A DNA stretch of 64,000 nucleotides from Streptomyces sp. NBC_01716. Lineage in GTDB: Bacteria > Actinomycetota > Actinomycetes > Streptomycetales > Streptomycetaceae. Below are positions 45,750 through 53,670 of the stretch, piece by piece. Location of the stretch: NCBI RefSeq assembly GCF_036248275.1, contig NZ_CP109181.1, forward strand, positions 8,184,001 to 8,248,000, read 5' to 3'. Below the pieces are notes generated by a model. The model was not told the origin of the DNA. It worked only from the letters and a program-made list of their open reading frames with translations, and searched no databases. The stretch's first letter is position 1. The number at the start of each line of letters is the position of its first letter. Both the position numbers and the translations under genes were made by a program.

Positions 45750-46376
45750 ATGCGTATCGGAATCATCGGAGCTGGCCGTATCGGCTCCACACTCGCCCGG
45801 CACTTCGCCGCCATCGGCCACGAGGTCGCCCTCGCGAACTCGCGCGGCCCCGAGACGCTGGCGGAGCTGGTCGCAGGCATGGACGGCTCCGTCCGGGCGG
45901 TCACGGCCGCGGAAGCGGCCCGGTTCGGCCAGGTGGTCGTCGTGTCGATCCCGTACGGGCACATCGGCGATCTGCCCGTCGCCGAGCTGCGCGACAAGGT
46001 CGTCGTGGACACGTGCAACTACTACCCGGACCGGGACGGCCACGAGCCCGACCTGGACGACGACTCCACCACCTCCAGCGAGAAGCTCCGGAACGCGACG
46101 GACTCGAACCTGGTCAAGGCGTTCAACGCGATCTACTGGGACGCCCTGCGCGACCGTGGCCGCCCCAAGGGCGACCCCGAACGCCTGGCCATCCCGATCT
46201 CCGGCGAGGACGAGGAGGCCGTGGCGGTCGTGGCCGGACTGATCCGCGACATCGGCTTCGACCCGGTCAACGCCGGTCACCTCGGCGGGGGAGGCCGCAA
46301 GCACCAGCCCGGCACTGGCGTCTACACCGCACAGCTGTCCGCCACCGAGCTGGACGCACGGCTGCACAGCGCGTGA
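45750..46376 (+). CDS. F420-/NADP-dependent oxidoreductase family protein
   Basis: 208 residues from ATG 45750 with AGGAGAGG upstream. N-terminal Rossmann motif MRIGIIGAGRIGSTLARHFA, nucleotide selector LANSRGP, VVVSIPYGHIGDLP, VVDTCNYYPDRDG and NLVKAFNAIYWDAL match the NADPH-dependent F420 reductase/NAD-binding family PF03807. The hydride partner (F420 or another) cannot be told from sequence. Confidence 0.85.
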   Translation: MRIGIIGAGRIGSTLARHFAAIGHEVALANSRGPETLAELVAGMDGSVRAVTAAEAARFGQVVVVSIPYGHIGDLPVAELRDKVVVDTCNYYPDRDGHEPDLDDDSTTSSEKLRNATDSNLVKAFNAIYWDALRDRGRPKGDPERLAIPISGEDEEAVAVVAGLIRDIGFDPVNAGHLGGGGRKHQPGTGVYTAQLSATELDARLHSA

Positions 46377-46455
46377 TGCCCCGCCTCCCCCTCGGTGCGA
46401 GGCGCCTCCGCCCACGTCGGAGCAGTAGCGTGTGTGGCAGAGGAGGGACTAAAAA

Positions 46456-46974
46456 ATGGCTACGGATACGGCTACAGAGAAGGCGGTCCTCGCGGGCGGC
46501 TGCTTCTGGGGCATGCAGGATCTGATTCGCGGTCTGCCGGGGGTGATCTCCACCCGGGTCGGTTACACCGGGGGCGACGTCCCGAACGCGACGTACCGCA
46601 ATCACGGAACGCACGCCGAGGGCATCGAGATCGTCTTCGACCCCGAGAAGACCAGCTACCGCCAGATCCTGGAGTACTTCTTCCAGATCCACGACCCCAC
46701 GACGCTCAACCGTCAGGGCAACGACATCGGCCTCAGCTACCGGTCGGCCATCTACTACGCCGGCGACGAGCAGAAGCGCGTCGCCGAGGACACCATCGCC
46801 GACGTCGAGGCCTCCGGCCTCTGGCCGGGGAAGGTCGTCACCGAGGTGGCCGCGGAGGGCCCCTTCTGGGAGGCGGAGCCCGAGCACCAGGACTATCTGG
46901 TCCGCTACCCCGACGGATACACGTGCCACTTCGTCCGGCCGGGCTGGAAGCTGCCGGTCCGCAGCGAGCGGTAG
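46456..46974 (+). CDS. msrA: Peptide-methionine (S)-S-oxide reductase
   Basis: 172 residues. The active-site GGCFWGMQD (catalytic Cys near residue 15), GYTGGDVPNATYRNHGTHAE, FFQIHDPTTLNRQGNDIGLS and YRSAIYY are diagnostic of MsrA, which repairs oxidised methionine. AGAGGAGGGA lies a few bases upstream. Stand-alone gene. Confidence 0.97.
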   Translation: MATDTATEKAVLAGGCFWGMQDLIRGLPGVISTRVGYTGGDVPNATYRNHGTHAEGIEIVFDPEKTSYRQILEYFFQIHDPTTLNRQGNDIGLSYRSAIYYAGDEQKRVAEDTIADVEASGLWPGKVVTEVAAEGPFWEAEPEHQDYLVRYPDGYTCHFVRPGWKLPVRSER

Positions 46975-46999
46975 ACACGCCCCAGCGCTCTGATCGTTC

Positions 47000-47050
47000 G
47001 TCCCCGATCACCGGCCCGGACCGTCACCGGTCCCTCCGGAGATCGGGGAC
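47000..47050. terminator. Long hairpin between convergent genes
   Basis: GTCCCCGATC (47000-47009) is perfectly complementary to GATCGGGGAC (47041-47050) around a 31-base GC-rich loop with its own pairings. It sits between msrA and the VOC-protein gene stop codons, so it can stop both. Confidence 0.55.
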
Positions 47051-47077
47051 ACCGTTGTTCCGCCCCGCCTGCCGGAC

Positions 47078-47509
47078 TCAGACCGCGAAGACCTGTGCGT
47101 CGTCCGCGAACGCCTTGAACTCCAGCGCGTTGCCCGCGGGATCGAGCAGGAACATCGTCCACTGCTCGCCGGGCATCCCCTCGAAACGCACGTACGGCTC
47201 GATGACGAACGCCGTCCCCGCCGCACGGAGCCGGTCGGCCAGCTCGTGGAATTCCGGCGGAGTCAGCAGCAGCCCGAAGTGCGGTACGGGCACCTCGTGC
47301 CCGTCGACCTCGTTGCGTACGCCCTCGCCGCGGCCAGGAGCCAGATGCGTCACGAACTGGTGGCCGTGGAGATTCCAGTCCACCCAGGTCGCCGAGCTGC
47401 GGCCTTCCGCCAGGCCGAGTACGCCGCCGTAGAAGCGGCGGGCGGCGGCGAGATCGTCCACGGGCATGGCGAGATGGAAACGCGGTATGCGGGAGCCGGG
47501 GTTTGCCAT
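47078..47509 (-). CDS. VOC-superfamily (glyoxalase/dioxygenase-like) protein
   Basis: 143 residues from ATG 47509. Paired beta-alpha-beta modules: FHLAMPVDDLAAARRFYGGV, VDWNLHGHQFVTHL, HFGLLLTPPEFHELADRLRA, WTMFLLDPAGNALEFKAF. Metal ligands fall on the first His, a middle His and the Glu of LEFK. Substrate unknown. Confidence 0.9.
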   Translation of the reverse strand: MANPGSRIPRFHLAMPVDDLAAARRFYGGVLGLAEGRSSATWVDWNLHGHQFVTHLAPGRGEGVRNEVDGHEVPVPHFGLLLTPPEFHELADRLRAAGTAFVIEPYVRFEGMPGEQWTMFLLDPAGNALEFKAFADDAQVFAV

Positions 47510-47604
47510 GAGGGTGTCTCCGCCCTTCGTCGCGGTCACGGGTCGCGTCGTTGTTCTCATACAGGGGAACTGGTCACGGGCACTGTAGGGAAGGCCCGTT
47601 ACCC

Positions 47605-48612
47605 TCACGCCGGTCTCTCCCGCACCACGTCCGTCGGCTTCTTGTCGTCCCGCAGCCCCAGGAAACGCGGGTGCCGCAGCATCCCGTCCCGTGTCCACTC
47701 GGTGAACGCGATCTGGGCGACGAGCCGGGGCTCCGACCAGTGCGGAGCCCGCTCCCTGACCACGTCGGCGAACGGCGAGCGGGGCGTCGCGGCCTCGTCG
47801 AGCCGTCTGCGGAGGTCCAGGAGCGTCGCGCGGTCGTAGCCCGTCCCCACCTTGCCCGCGTACCGGAGCCGCCCGTCCTCGTAGTGGCCGAGAAGCAGCG
47901 CGCCGAAGCCGACACGGGAGCGGGACGGCTCCGTGTAGCCGCCGATGACGAACTCCTGCCCCCGCTCGCACTTGAGCTTCAGCCACCCCGTCGAGCGCCG
48001 CGGTTCGTACCGGCCCGCCGCCCGCTTCGCGATCAGCCCCTCCCAGCCGTCGGCGCACGCCTGGTCCAGCAGTTCCTGACCGCCCGCGTTGCGGTGCGGG
48101 GTGAAACGCAGTGGCGCCCGGTAGGTCAGCGCCCTGCGCAGCAGCGACTTGCGCGAGCGCAGCGAGATCGCGGTGAGATCGGCGCCGTCGAGCCGCAGCA
48201 GATCGAACAGGTAGTACGTGACCGCCACCCCGCTGGCCCGCGCCCGGCGGGCGTCGCTGATGCCCATCCGCTGCTGGAGCCTGGCGAAGTCGGTACGGCC
48301 GTGTGAGTACGCGACGACCTCCCCGTCCACCGTGAAGTCGGCGCATTCCTGCGCGGCGAGGGCGTCGACGATCTCCGGGTACGTCGCGTCGAGGCGGCGT
48401 CCGGTGCGCGACAGCAGCCGTACACCCGAGGCGTCGCGCACGGCGAGCACCCGGACGCCGTCCAGTTTGCGCTCGAAGATCCAGCCGTCGCCGAACAGCC
48501 GCCGGTCGGTCAGCGTGGCGAGCATCGGCGCGGACGCCAGCAGCGCGCCGGACCGGGCGGCGCCCAGCCTGCCCCGCTCGTCGGCGGGCAGTGTGTCCAG
48601 GAGGCTGTTCAT
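47605..48612 (-). CDS. ATP-dependent DNA ligase
   Basis: 335 residues from ATG 48612. Motif I ERKLDGVRVLA with the adenylated Lys49, motif III DFTVDGEVVA, motif IV DGWEGLIAKR, motif V GWLKLKCERGQEFVIGGYTE, then an OB domain (GALLLGHYEDGRLRYAGKVG). A stand-alone LigC/LigD ligase-domain-type enzyme used in break repair, additional to the NAD-dependent replicative ligase. No Ku gene in the window. Confidence 0.93.
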   Translation of the reverse strand: MNSLLDTLPADERGRLGAARSGALLASAPMLATLTDRRLFGDGWIFERKLDGVRVLAVRDASGVRLLSRTGRRLDATYPEIVDALAAQECADFTVDGEVVAYSHGRTDFARLQQRMGISDARRARASGVAVTYYLFDLLRLDGADLTAISLRSRKSLLRRALTYRAPLRFTPHRNAGGQELLDQACADGWEGLIAKRAAGRYEPRRSTGWLKLKCERGQEFVIGGYTEPSRSRVGFGALLLGHYEDGRLRYAGKVGTGYDRATLLDLRRRLDEAATPRSPFADVVRERAPHWSEPRLVAQIAFTEWTRDGMLRHPRFLGLRDDKKPTDVVRERPA

Positions 48613-48734
48613 CGGGCCTCGCCTCTCTCCGTGTCAGGGGCTACGGGGGGAGGCTCCCCGGGAAGTGGTGCGCGGTGCCCCTGTCGGCACAGCTGATCAC
48701 CCGTTAGGGGCGGCCCGGGGCGGCCGGACACCTC

Positions 48735-50352
48735 CTAGGAGGCGCGGTGCGCCGGTTGGAGGCCCGCGTACACCCCGCCGCTCGTCATCAGGGACTCGTG
48801 CGTACCGACCTCCGCGATCCGGCCGTGCTCCATCACCACGATGGTGTCCGCGCCCCGGATCGTGGAGAGCCGGTGGGCGACGACGAAGACGGTACGGCCG
48901 TCGACCAGCCGCGCCAGCGCCTCCTGCACCAGCGCCTCCGAGCGGGTGTCGAGGGCGGATGTGGCCTCGTCCAGGACGAGCACCCGGGGGTCGCGTATCA
49001 GCGCGCGGGCGATCGCGAGCCGCTGCTTCTGCCCACCGGACAGGCGCGCGCCGCGCTGTCCGACGACGGTGTCCAGACCGTCCGGCAGCCGGTCGACGAA
49101 TTCGAGGGCGTTCGCGTCCCGCAGCGCCCGCCGCACGGTCGCCTCGTCCATGCCGTCGAGACCGTAGGTGACGTTCTCCCGGATCGTGCCCTCGAACAGG
49201 ATCGACTCCTGCGGTACGACGGACAGGAACCGGCGGTAGCTGCGCAGGTCGAGGGAGGCCATGTCCGTGCCGTCCAGCAGGATGCGCCCGGAGGTGGGGC
49301 GGATGAAGCCGATGAGGAGGTTGAGTACGGTCGACTTGCCCGCGCCGGACGCGCCGACCAGGGCGATGGTCCGACCCGGCCTCGCGGAGAGGGTGAAGTC
49401 GGCCACCGCGGTGTCGGGCGATCCCTCGTACTGGAAACCGACGCCCTCGAAATCGATCCGTCCGGCCACCGAACCGACCTGCTCCTTGCCCGTGTTGCTC
49501 TCCAGGTCGGGAGCCTGGAGGACCTCGCCCGCCGACCGAACGGACTCAAGTCCCTTGCTGATGACGGGCGCCAGCCCGAGCAGGGGCACCATCGAGGAGG
49601 TCAGGGTGGTGAAGAAGGCGCTCAGCATGACGACGTCGCCCGCCGTGATGGGCAGCAGACCGTGGTACGCGACGAGCGCCGAGCCCGCGAGACACGCCAC
49701 GCCGAGGGAGTTGAGCAGAATCCACGCGAGCGCGCCGAAGCGCCCGTTGAGCAGATCGAGCCGCACCCCGGCCGCGAGCACCTGCCGCAGCGAGCCGTCG
49801 ATACGGACCATCGCCGCGCCTTCGAGACCGTGCGCACGCGTGATCGGGATCAGCGAGGTCATCTCGCTGACGCGCGACGACATCCGCTCCACCTCGTGGC
49901 GGAACGCGGCGTTGTGGCTGTGGAGTCGTCCGCGCAGCCGCACGATCAGGAAACCGGCGGCCGGGACGACGAGCAGGAAGACGGGGAGGAACGACGGTAC
50001 GCGCACCCCGATCACGACGAGACCGCCGACGAGCGTGATGACGGCGGCCAGCCCCATGTCCGAGGACTGCTGCACCATCTGCTCCGTTGAGGATCAGGAG
50101 CACGAGCAGCACGCCCGCGTTGATCCAGATGCCGGAGACCGGGCCGTGCTGCACGACGGTGTCGATGATGTTGGCGGTGATGAGGGGAAGCAGCCAGATC
50201 GGGCTGTGCTTCCCGATGAACGCGAGGACGGCGAGCGCGAGACGAGGACGGTCGGGACGGAAGAGATAGCCAAGAGTCCGTACGGGATGTTCACCCCGGT
50301 AGCGGTGGTCGAGCGCCGCGGATGACGGGGTGGAGGAGACCGGTCGCTGCAT
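48735..50352 (-). pseudogene. ABC exporter (TMD-NBD fusion) broken by a deletion
   Basis: The N-terminal piece starts at 50352 (RTLGYLFRPDRPRLALAVLA) and reads to GVLLVLLILN near 50094. The rest continues in another frame from EQMVQQSSDMGLAAV (50084 downwards) through Walker A LVGASGAGKSTVLN, signature RLSGGQKQRLAIARA and Walker B VLVLDEATSALD to 48735. About 60 residues of the transmembrane domain expected between these pieces are missing, and the frames differ. The downstream 447-codon frame alone lacks two or three helices. Originally a multidrug- or lipid-type exporter. Confidence 0.75.
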
Positions 50353-50409
50353 GCGCCAAGCAAATCCCGCCCCCTCGCGGCCGTGCAACCCGCTCCCGGG
50401 CCGCCCGCC

Positions 50410-51318
50410 TCAGCCGGCGAACGGCGTGCCGGGGACGCCCTGCCCCGCGTCCGGCAGGACGAGGAGCGAGCCGGTCAGCGGGTGCGGGCCGGCCACTCCG
50501 ACGCGGGCCGTGGTGATGTAGAGGTCGCGCAGCCCGGGACCGCCGAACGCACACGACGTGGGCCGGAGTACGGGCAGTTCGACGGTACGGTCCAACTCGC
50601 CGTCCGGCGTGTAGCGGCGGATCGCCGCGCCGTCCCACAACGCGACCCAGACGCAGCCGTCCGCGTCGACGGTCAGTCCGTCCGGGTGCCCGGCGCCGGG
50701 CTCGATCGTCGCCAACGGGCCCTGGTCGGCCAGCGGTTCGCCGGGGGAGTGCGTGTCGGCCCGGAACCGGTCGATCCGGCCGGTGGGAGTGTCGATGTAG
50801 TACATCGTCCGCCCGTCCGGACTCCAGCCGGTGCCGTTGCCGACGGTGACGGGCCACGTGTCGGTGACGACCGGCGCGGACTCGCCCGGGGCCGAGGGGG
50901 CGCGTCCCACCCGGATCAGCGTCCCGCCGCCCGGCGTCTCGTCGTAGCGCATGCTGCCCGCCCACAGCGCGCCGTCGGGCGCGACGGCCGCGTCGTTGCC
51001 CCGGCGGCCGGGCACCGGGTCGTGCACCAGCCACGAGAAGTCGCCGCCGGGGCCGTACAGACCGATGCCGTCACGGAGGTTGACCACCAGCCCGCCCCCG
51101 GCCCGGGGGAGCGCGGCACCGACATGCTGCTCGGCGGCCATCACCGTACGGCGGCCGTCGGACGGGTCGAAGGTGTGAATCCGTGCGGAGAGGATGTCCA
51201 CCCAGATCAGCCGCCCGGCCGCCGGATCCCATGCGGGACCCTCACCCAGCGTGGCCCGTTCCCGTACGGCGACCTCGATCCGCCGCCCGGTCCGCGTGCT
51301 CGTCGTCGCCGGACTCAT
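50410..51318 (-). CDS. SMP-30/gluconolactonase-like protein
   Basis: 302 residues. Six-bladed propeller of the SMP-30/LRE family with its metal ligands: Glu in TLGEGPAWDP, Asn in RRGNDAAVAPDG, Asp in GHPDGLTVDADG. Usual activity is lactone hydrolysis in sugar acid pathways. The start overlaps the stop of the DUF6351 gene (ATGA), so the two are co-translated. Confidence 0.9.
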   Translation of the reverse strand: MSPATTSTRTGRRIEVAVRERATLGEGPAWDPAAGRLIWVDILSARIHTFDPSDGRRTVMAAEQHVGAALPRAGGGLVVNLRDGIGLYGPGGDFSWLVHDPVPGRRGNDAAVAPDGALWAGSMRYDETPGGGTLIRVGRAPSAPGESAPVVTDTWPVTVGNGTGWSPDGRTMYYIDTPTGRIDRFRADTHSPGEPLADQGPLATIEPGAGHPDGLTVDADGCVWVALWDGAAIRRYTPDGELDRTVELPVLRPTSCAFGGPGLRDLYITTARVGVAGPHPLTGSLLVLPDAGQGVPGTPFAG

Positions 51319-53504
51319 CGCTCCCCACCCTTCGCCGAAAGCCTCTGCCAGGTGTCCGCGGGCGGACGCTGCCCCCGACCACTCCTGCTCCAGTCACAGA
51401 CCCCGCTCGCGAACACCGCACGCAGCTCCGCGAGTTCACCGTCGGTGAACGTCACCGCGTAGTCGGCCGGATCCACCGCCTCGCGGCGACACGCGATCAC
51501 ATCGTCCGCGAGCGGGGCCCCCGCGACCAGCCTCGGGGTCGGAAAAGCCGGGTAGAGCGCGCCGCACTCGCCCGCGTTGTCGTAGCCGAGGCGCTGCTCG
51601 ATCTTCCGGGGCTCCGCGTCCCTCGTCCAGCACGCGTCGGTCAGCCCCGCCGGCTTGTGCGCCACGACGTCCCGGGGCGTCCACGCCGCTCGCGAGCCGT
51701 ACGCCGTCAGTGACGTCAGCCAGCTGTCCATCTCCGTGAGGGCGTGCCGCAGCGCGGGGCTCTTGAGGCTGAACCCGTGGCGGTTGTCCTCCGCGAGCAT
51801 CACCTGGTTGTCCGCGTCGCCGTTGGCCGCGATCAGCCGGGCACGGGTGGAGAACCCGTGCACCGCCATGTGGATGTCGCCCCCGGGCAGATCGTCGGTG
51901 TAGGAGCGGTGGTCGATGACCGGTGTGGTGGCCAGACCGGCGCCGCCCCACAGGATGCGGCCCGTGCCGTACGCCGCCCCGGTCGCCGCGGCGTCGGCGG
52001 CCGTCCGCCCCGCGGTGAACTCGGCGTCCCGGTCGATGCCCCCGACGCGGGAGTTGAGGTCGATGAACTGCCGCTTGTCGATCACGCCCTCGTTCAGCGC
52101 GTCGAGGCCGTACTGCACACCCACGTTGTCCAGCGGGCGCAGCGCGGCGCCGGTGCCCGGGTCGGTCCCGTACACGTTCACGGTGTGGTCGAAGACCGTG
52201 CCCCGCGCCCCGTCGGGATTGGTGCGCGCGTCGTAGCGCCGGTCCTCGGGCAGCGCGGCGGGGAACTCCGCGTCCGGGTCGAGGCGCTTCGCGCCGTCGC
52301 TCAGGTTCGGGATGCTCGCCCGCTCGCGGAAACCGGCGACCGCCCTCTGCTGCTCGGCGCTGAACCCGTCCGGCGCGGACTCGGCGAAGTAGTGGTCGAG
52401 CAGCCGGGAGTCCAGCAGTGTCGTGTTGGTCGCCGACGTCACGTCGGGGAAGCTGCACCCGACGATGATGCCGTCGAGCAGACCCGGGTAGTTGTCGGCG
52501 GTCTGATAGCTCTGGTACGAGCCGCCGGAGCACCCCCAGCCGATGGTGAAGCGCGGGACGCCGTACCGCTCCACGAAGTGCTCCTTGACCATCATCGTGG
52601 TCTCGGAGGCCAGCAGGTCGTTGCAGTTGTTCCCGAAGACGTTGAGGGACGAGGAGGCGACGGCATACCCGCGGCCCAGCATCTCGGTGTCCAGTACGCC
52701 GCCGGTGTTCGTGCCCTGTGTGTACCAGCCGCCCCGGCAGCCGCCACCGAACGTGTACATCAGCCGCCCGTTCCACCCCTCGGACGGCCGCGCCCGGGTC
52801 GGCTCCGGCGCGGCGGGGTCGGCCAGCATGGATATCTGGAACACGCCCCGGTTGAGCGTGCCCGTCTCGATCCGGATGAGGAACGGCACGCGGGCACCGG
52901 TGCTCGTGGTGGTCGTCGCGAGGTCCGCCGGGCGGCTCGCCGGATCGGCCAGCGGCTTCACGGTCCCGTCGGTGGAGCGGTACGCGTGGTCCACCCGGGT
53001 GGTCACCGAGCAGTCCTCGTCCAGCGGCGGCCCCAGTGTGGAGCCGTCGACCAGTTTGAACGACTCCGTACCGCACATGAACGGGCTCTCGTGCGGACCG
53101 CTGATGACCGGCCCTGTCGGGGGATGGTCCCGAACCTTCAGCGCGGCCCGCGCGCCGGGCCGGCCGGGGACGGTCGCGACGAGCCGGTTGGTGCCTTCGC
53201 GCAGGGAGGTCACCAGACCGGTCAGGGTCCCGGGCGCGGAGGCCTCCCCCGTGAACGCGTCCGTGACGTCCGTGCCGTCGCGGGTGATCCGTACGTCGTC
53301 GGGATCCAGGCCCCGCGGGACCCCGACCCGCACCAGTACGTCACCGCCGGTGACCACCGAGGGCCTGGTCGACAGCGTGCCGATGGTGAGCCGCTCGCCG
53401 CCGGGCCCCGCGCTGCCCGGCCGCTCGGCGGCGGCACTCGGCAGACAGGTCAGCAGCAGCGCACCAGCGGCGATCGAAATCGCGAGAACGGGCCGACGGG
53501 ACAC
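51315..53504 (-). CDS. Secreted DUF6351-type alpha/beta-hydrolase-like protein
   Basis: 729 residues. Signal peptide (SIAAGALLLTCLPSAAA), an Ig-like N-terminal part (about 35-130), then a large tannase-like hydrolase region: ESPFMCGTESFKLVDGS, YTFGGGCRGGWYTQG, nucleophile-elbow-like FTIGWGCSGGSYQSYQTADN with Ser in GCSGG, and GDIHMAVHGFSTRARL. The substrate is unknown. Acts outside the cell; the overlapping gluconolactonase-like gene suggests processing of an ester or lactone-containing compound. Confidence 0.8.
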   Translation of the reverse strand: MSRRPVLAISIAAGALLLTCLPSAAAERPGSAGPGGERLTIGTLSTRPSVVTGGDVLVRVGVPRGLDPDDVRITRDGTDVTDAFTGEASAPGTLTGLVTSLREGTNRLVATVPGRPGARAALKVRDHPPTGPVISGPHESPFMCGTESFKLVDGSTLGPPLDEDCSVTTRVDHAYRSTDGTVKPLADPASRPADLATTTTSTGARVPFLIRIETGTLNRGVFQISMLADPAAPEPTRARPSEGWNGRLMYTFGGGCRGGWYTQGTNTGGVLDTEMLGRGYAVASSSLNVFGNNCNDLLASETTMMVKEHFVERYGVPRFTIGWGCSGGSYQSYQTADNYPGLLDGIIVGCSFPDVTSATNTTLLDSRLLDHYFAESAPDGFSAEQQRAVAGFRERASIPNLSDGAKRLDPDAEFPAALPEDRRYDARTNPDGARGTVFDHTVNVYGTDPGTGAALRPLDNVGVQYGLDALNEGVIDKRQFIDLNSRVGGIDRDAEFTAGRTAADAAATGAAYGTGRILWGGAGLATTPVIDHRSYTDDLPGGDIHMAVHGFSTRARLIAANGDADNQVMLAEDNRHGFSLKSPALRHALTEMDSWLTSLTAYGSRAAWTPRDVVAHKPAGLTDACWTRDAEPRKIEQRLGYDNAGECGALYPAFPTPRLVAGAPLADDVIACRREAVDPADYAVTFTDGELAELRAVFASGVCDWSRSGRGQRPPADTWQRLSAKGGER

Positions 53505-53523
53505 CTGTGAACCCCCATAATCT

Positions 53524-53550
53524 GTTCACCGGCCACATCGGCCGGTGAAC
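53524..53550. promoter_or_regulatory. Perfect inverted repeat in the DUF6351/phosphatase intergenic region
   Basis: GTTCACCGGCC and its exact complement flank a 5-base centre. It lies 20 bases upstream of the DUF6351 start and 121 bases upstream of the phosphatase start. Candidate operator or a hairpin in the DUF6351 leader. Confidence 0.5.
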
Positions 53551-53670
53551 TCGTGTCACACACATCACTCGCGAACCCGCAAAATGGTTCATCGGACCAG
53601 GTGCGGGGTCAAGACCGCCTGCCCGCCCTCGCGGCTCGCCCACCATCTGAGAGAGGTGTAGAAAGGGTTC

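Noticed and set aside
51744..53510. A 588-codon open frame antisense to the DUF6351 gene
   Set aside because: No domain similarity; composition and length are what GC-rich codon bias produces opposite a real gene with signal peptide and hydrolase motifs.
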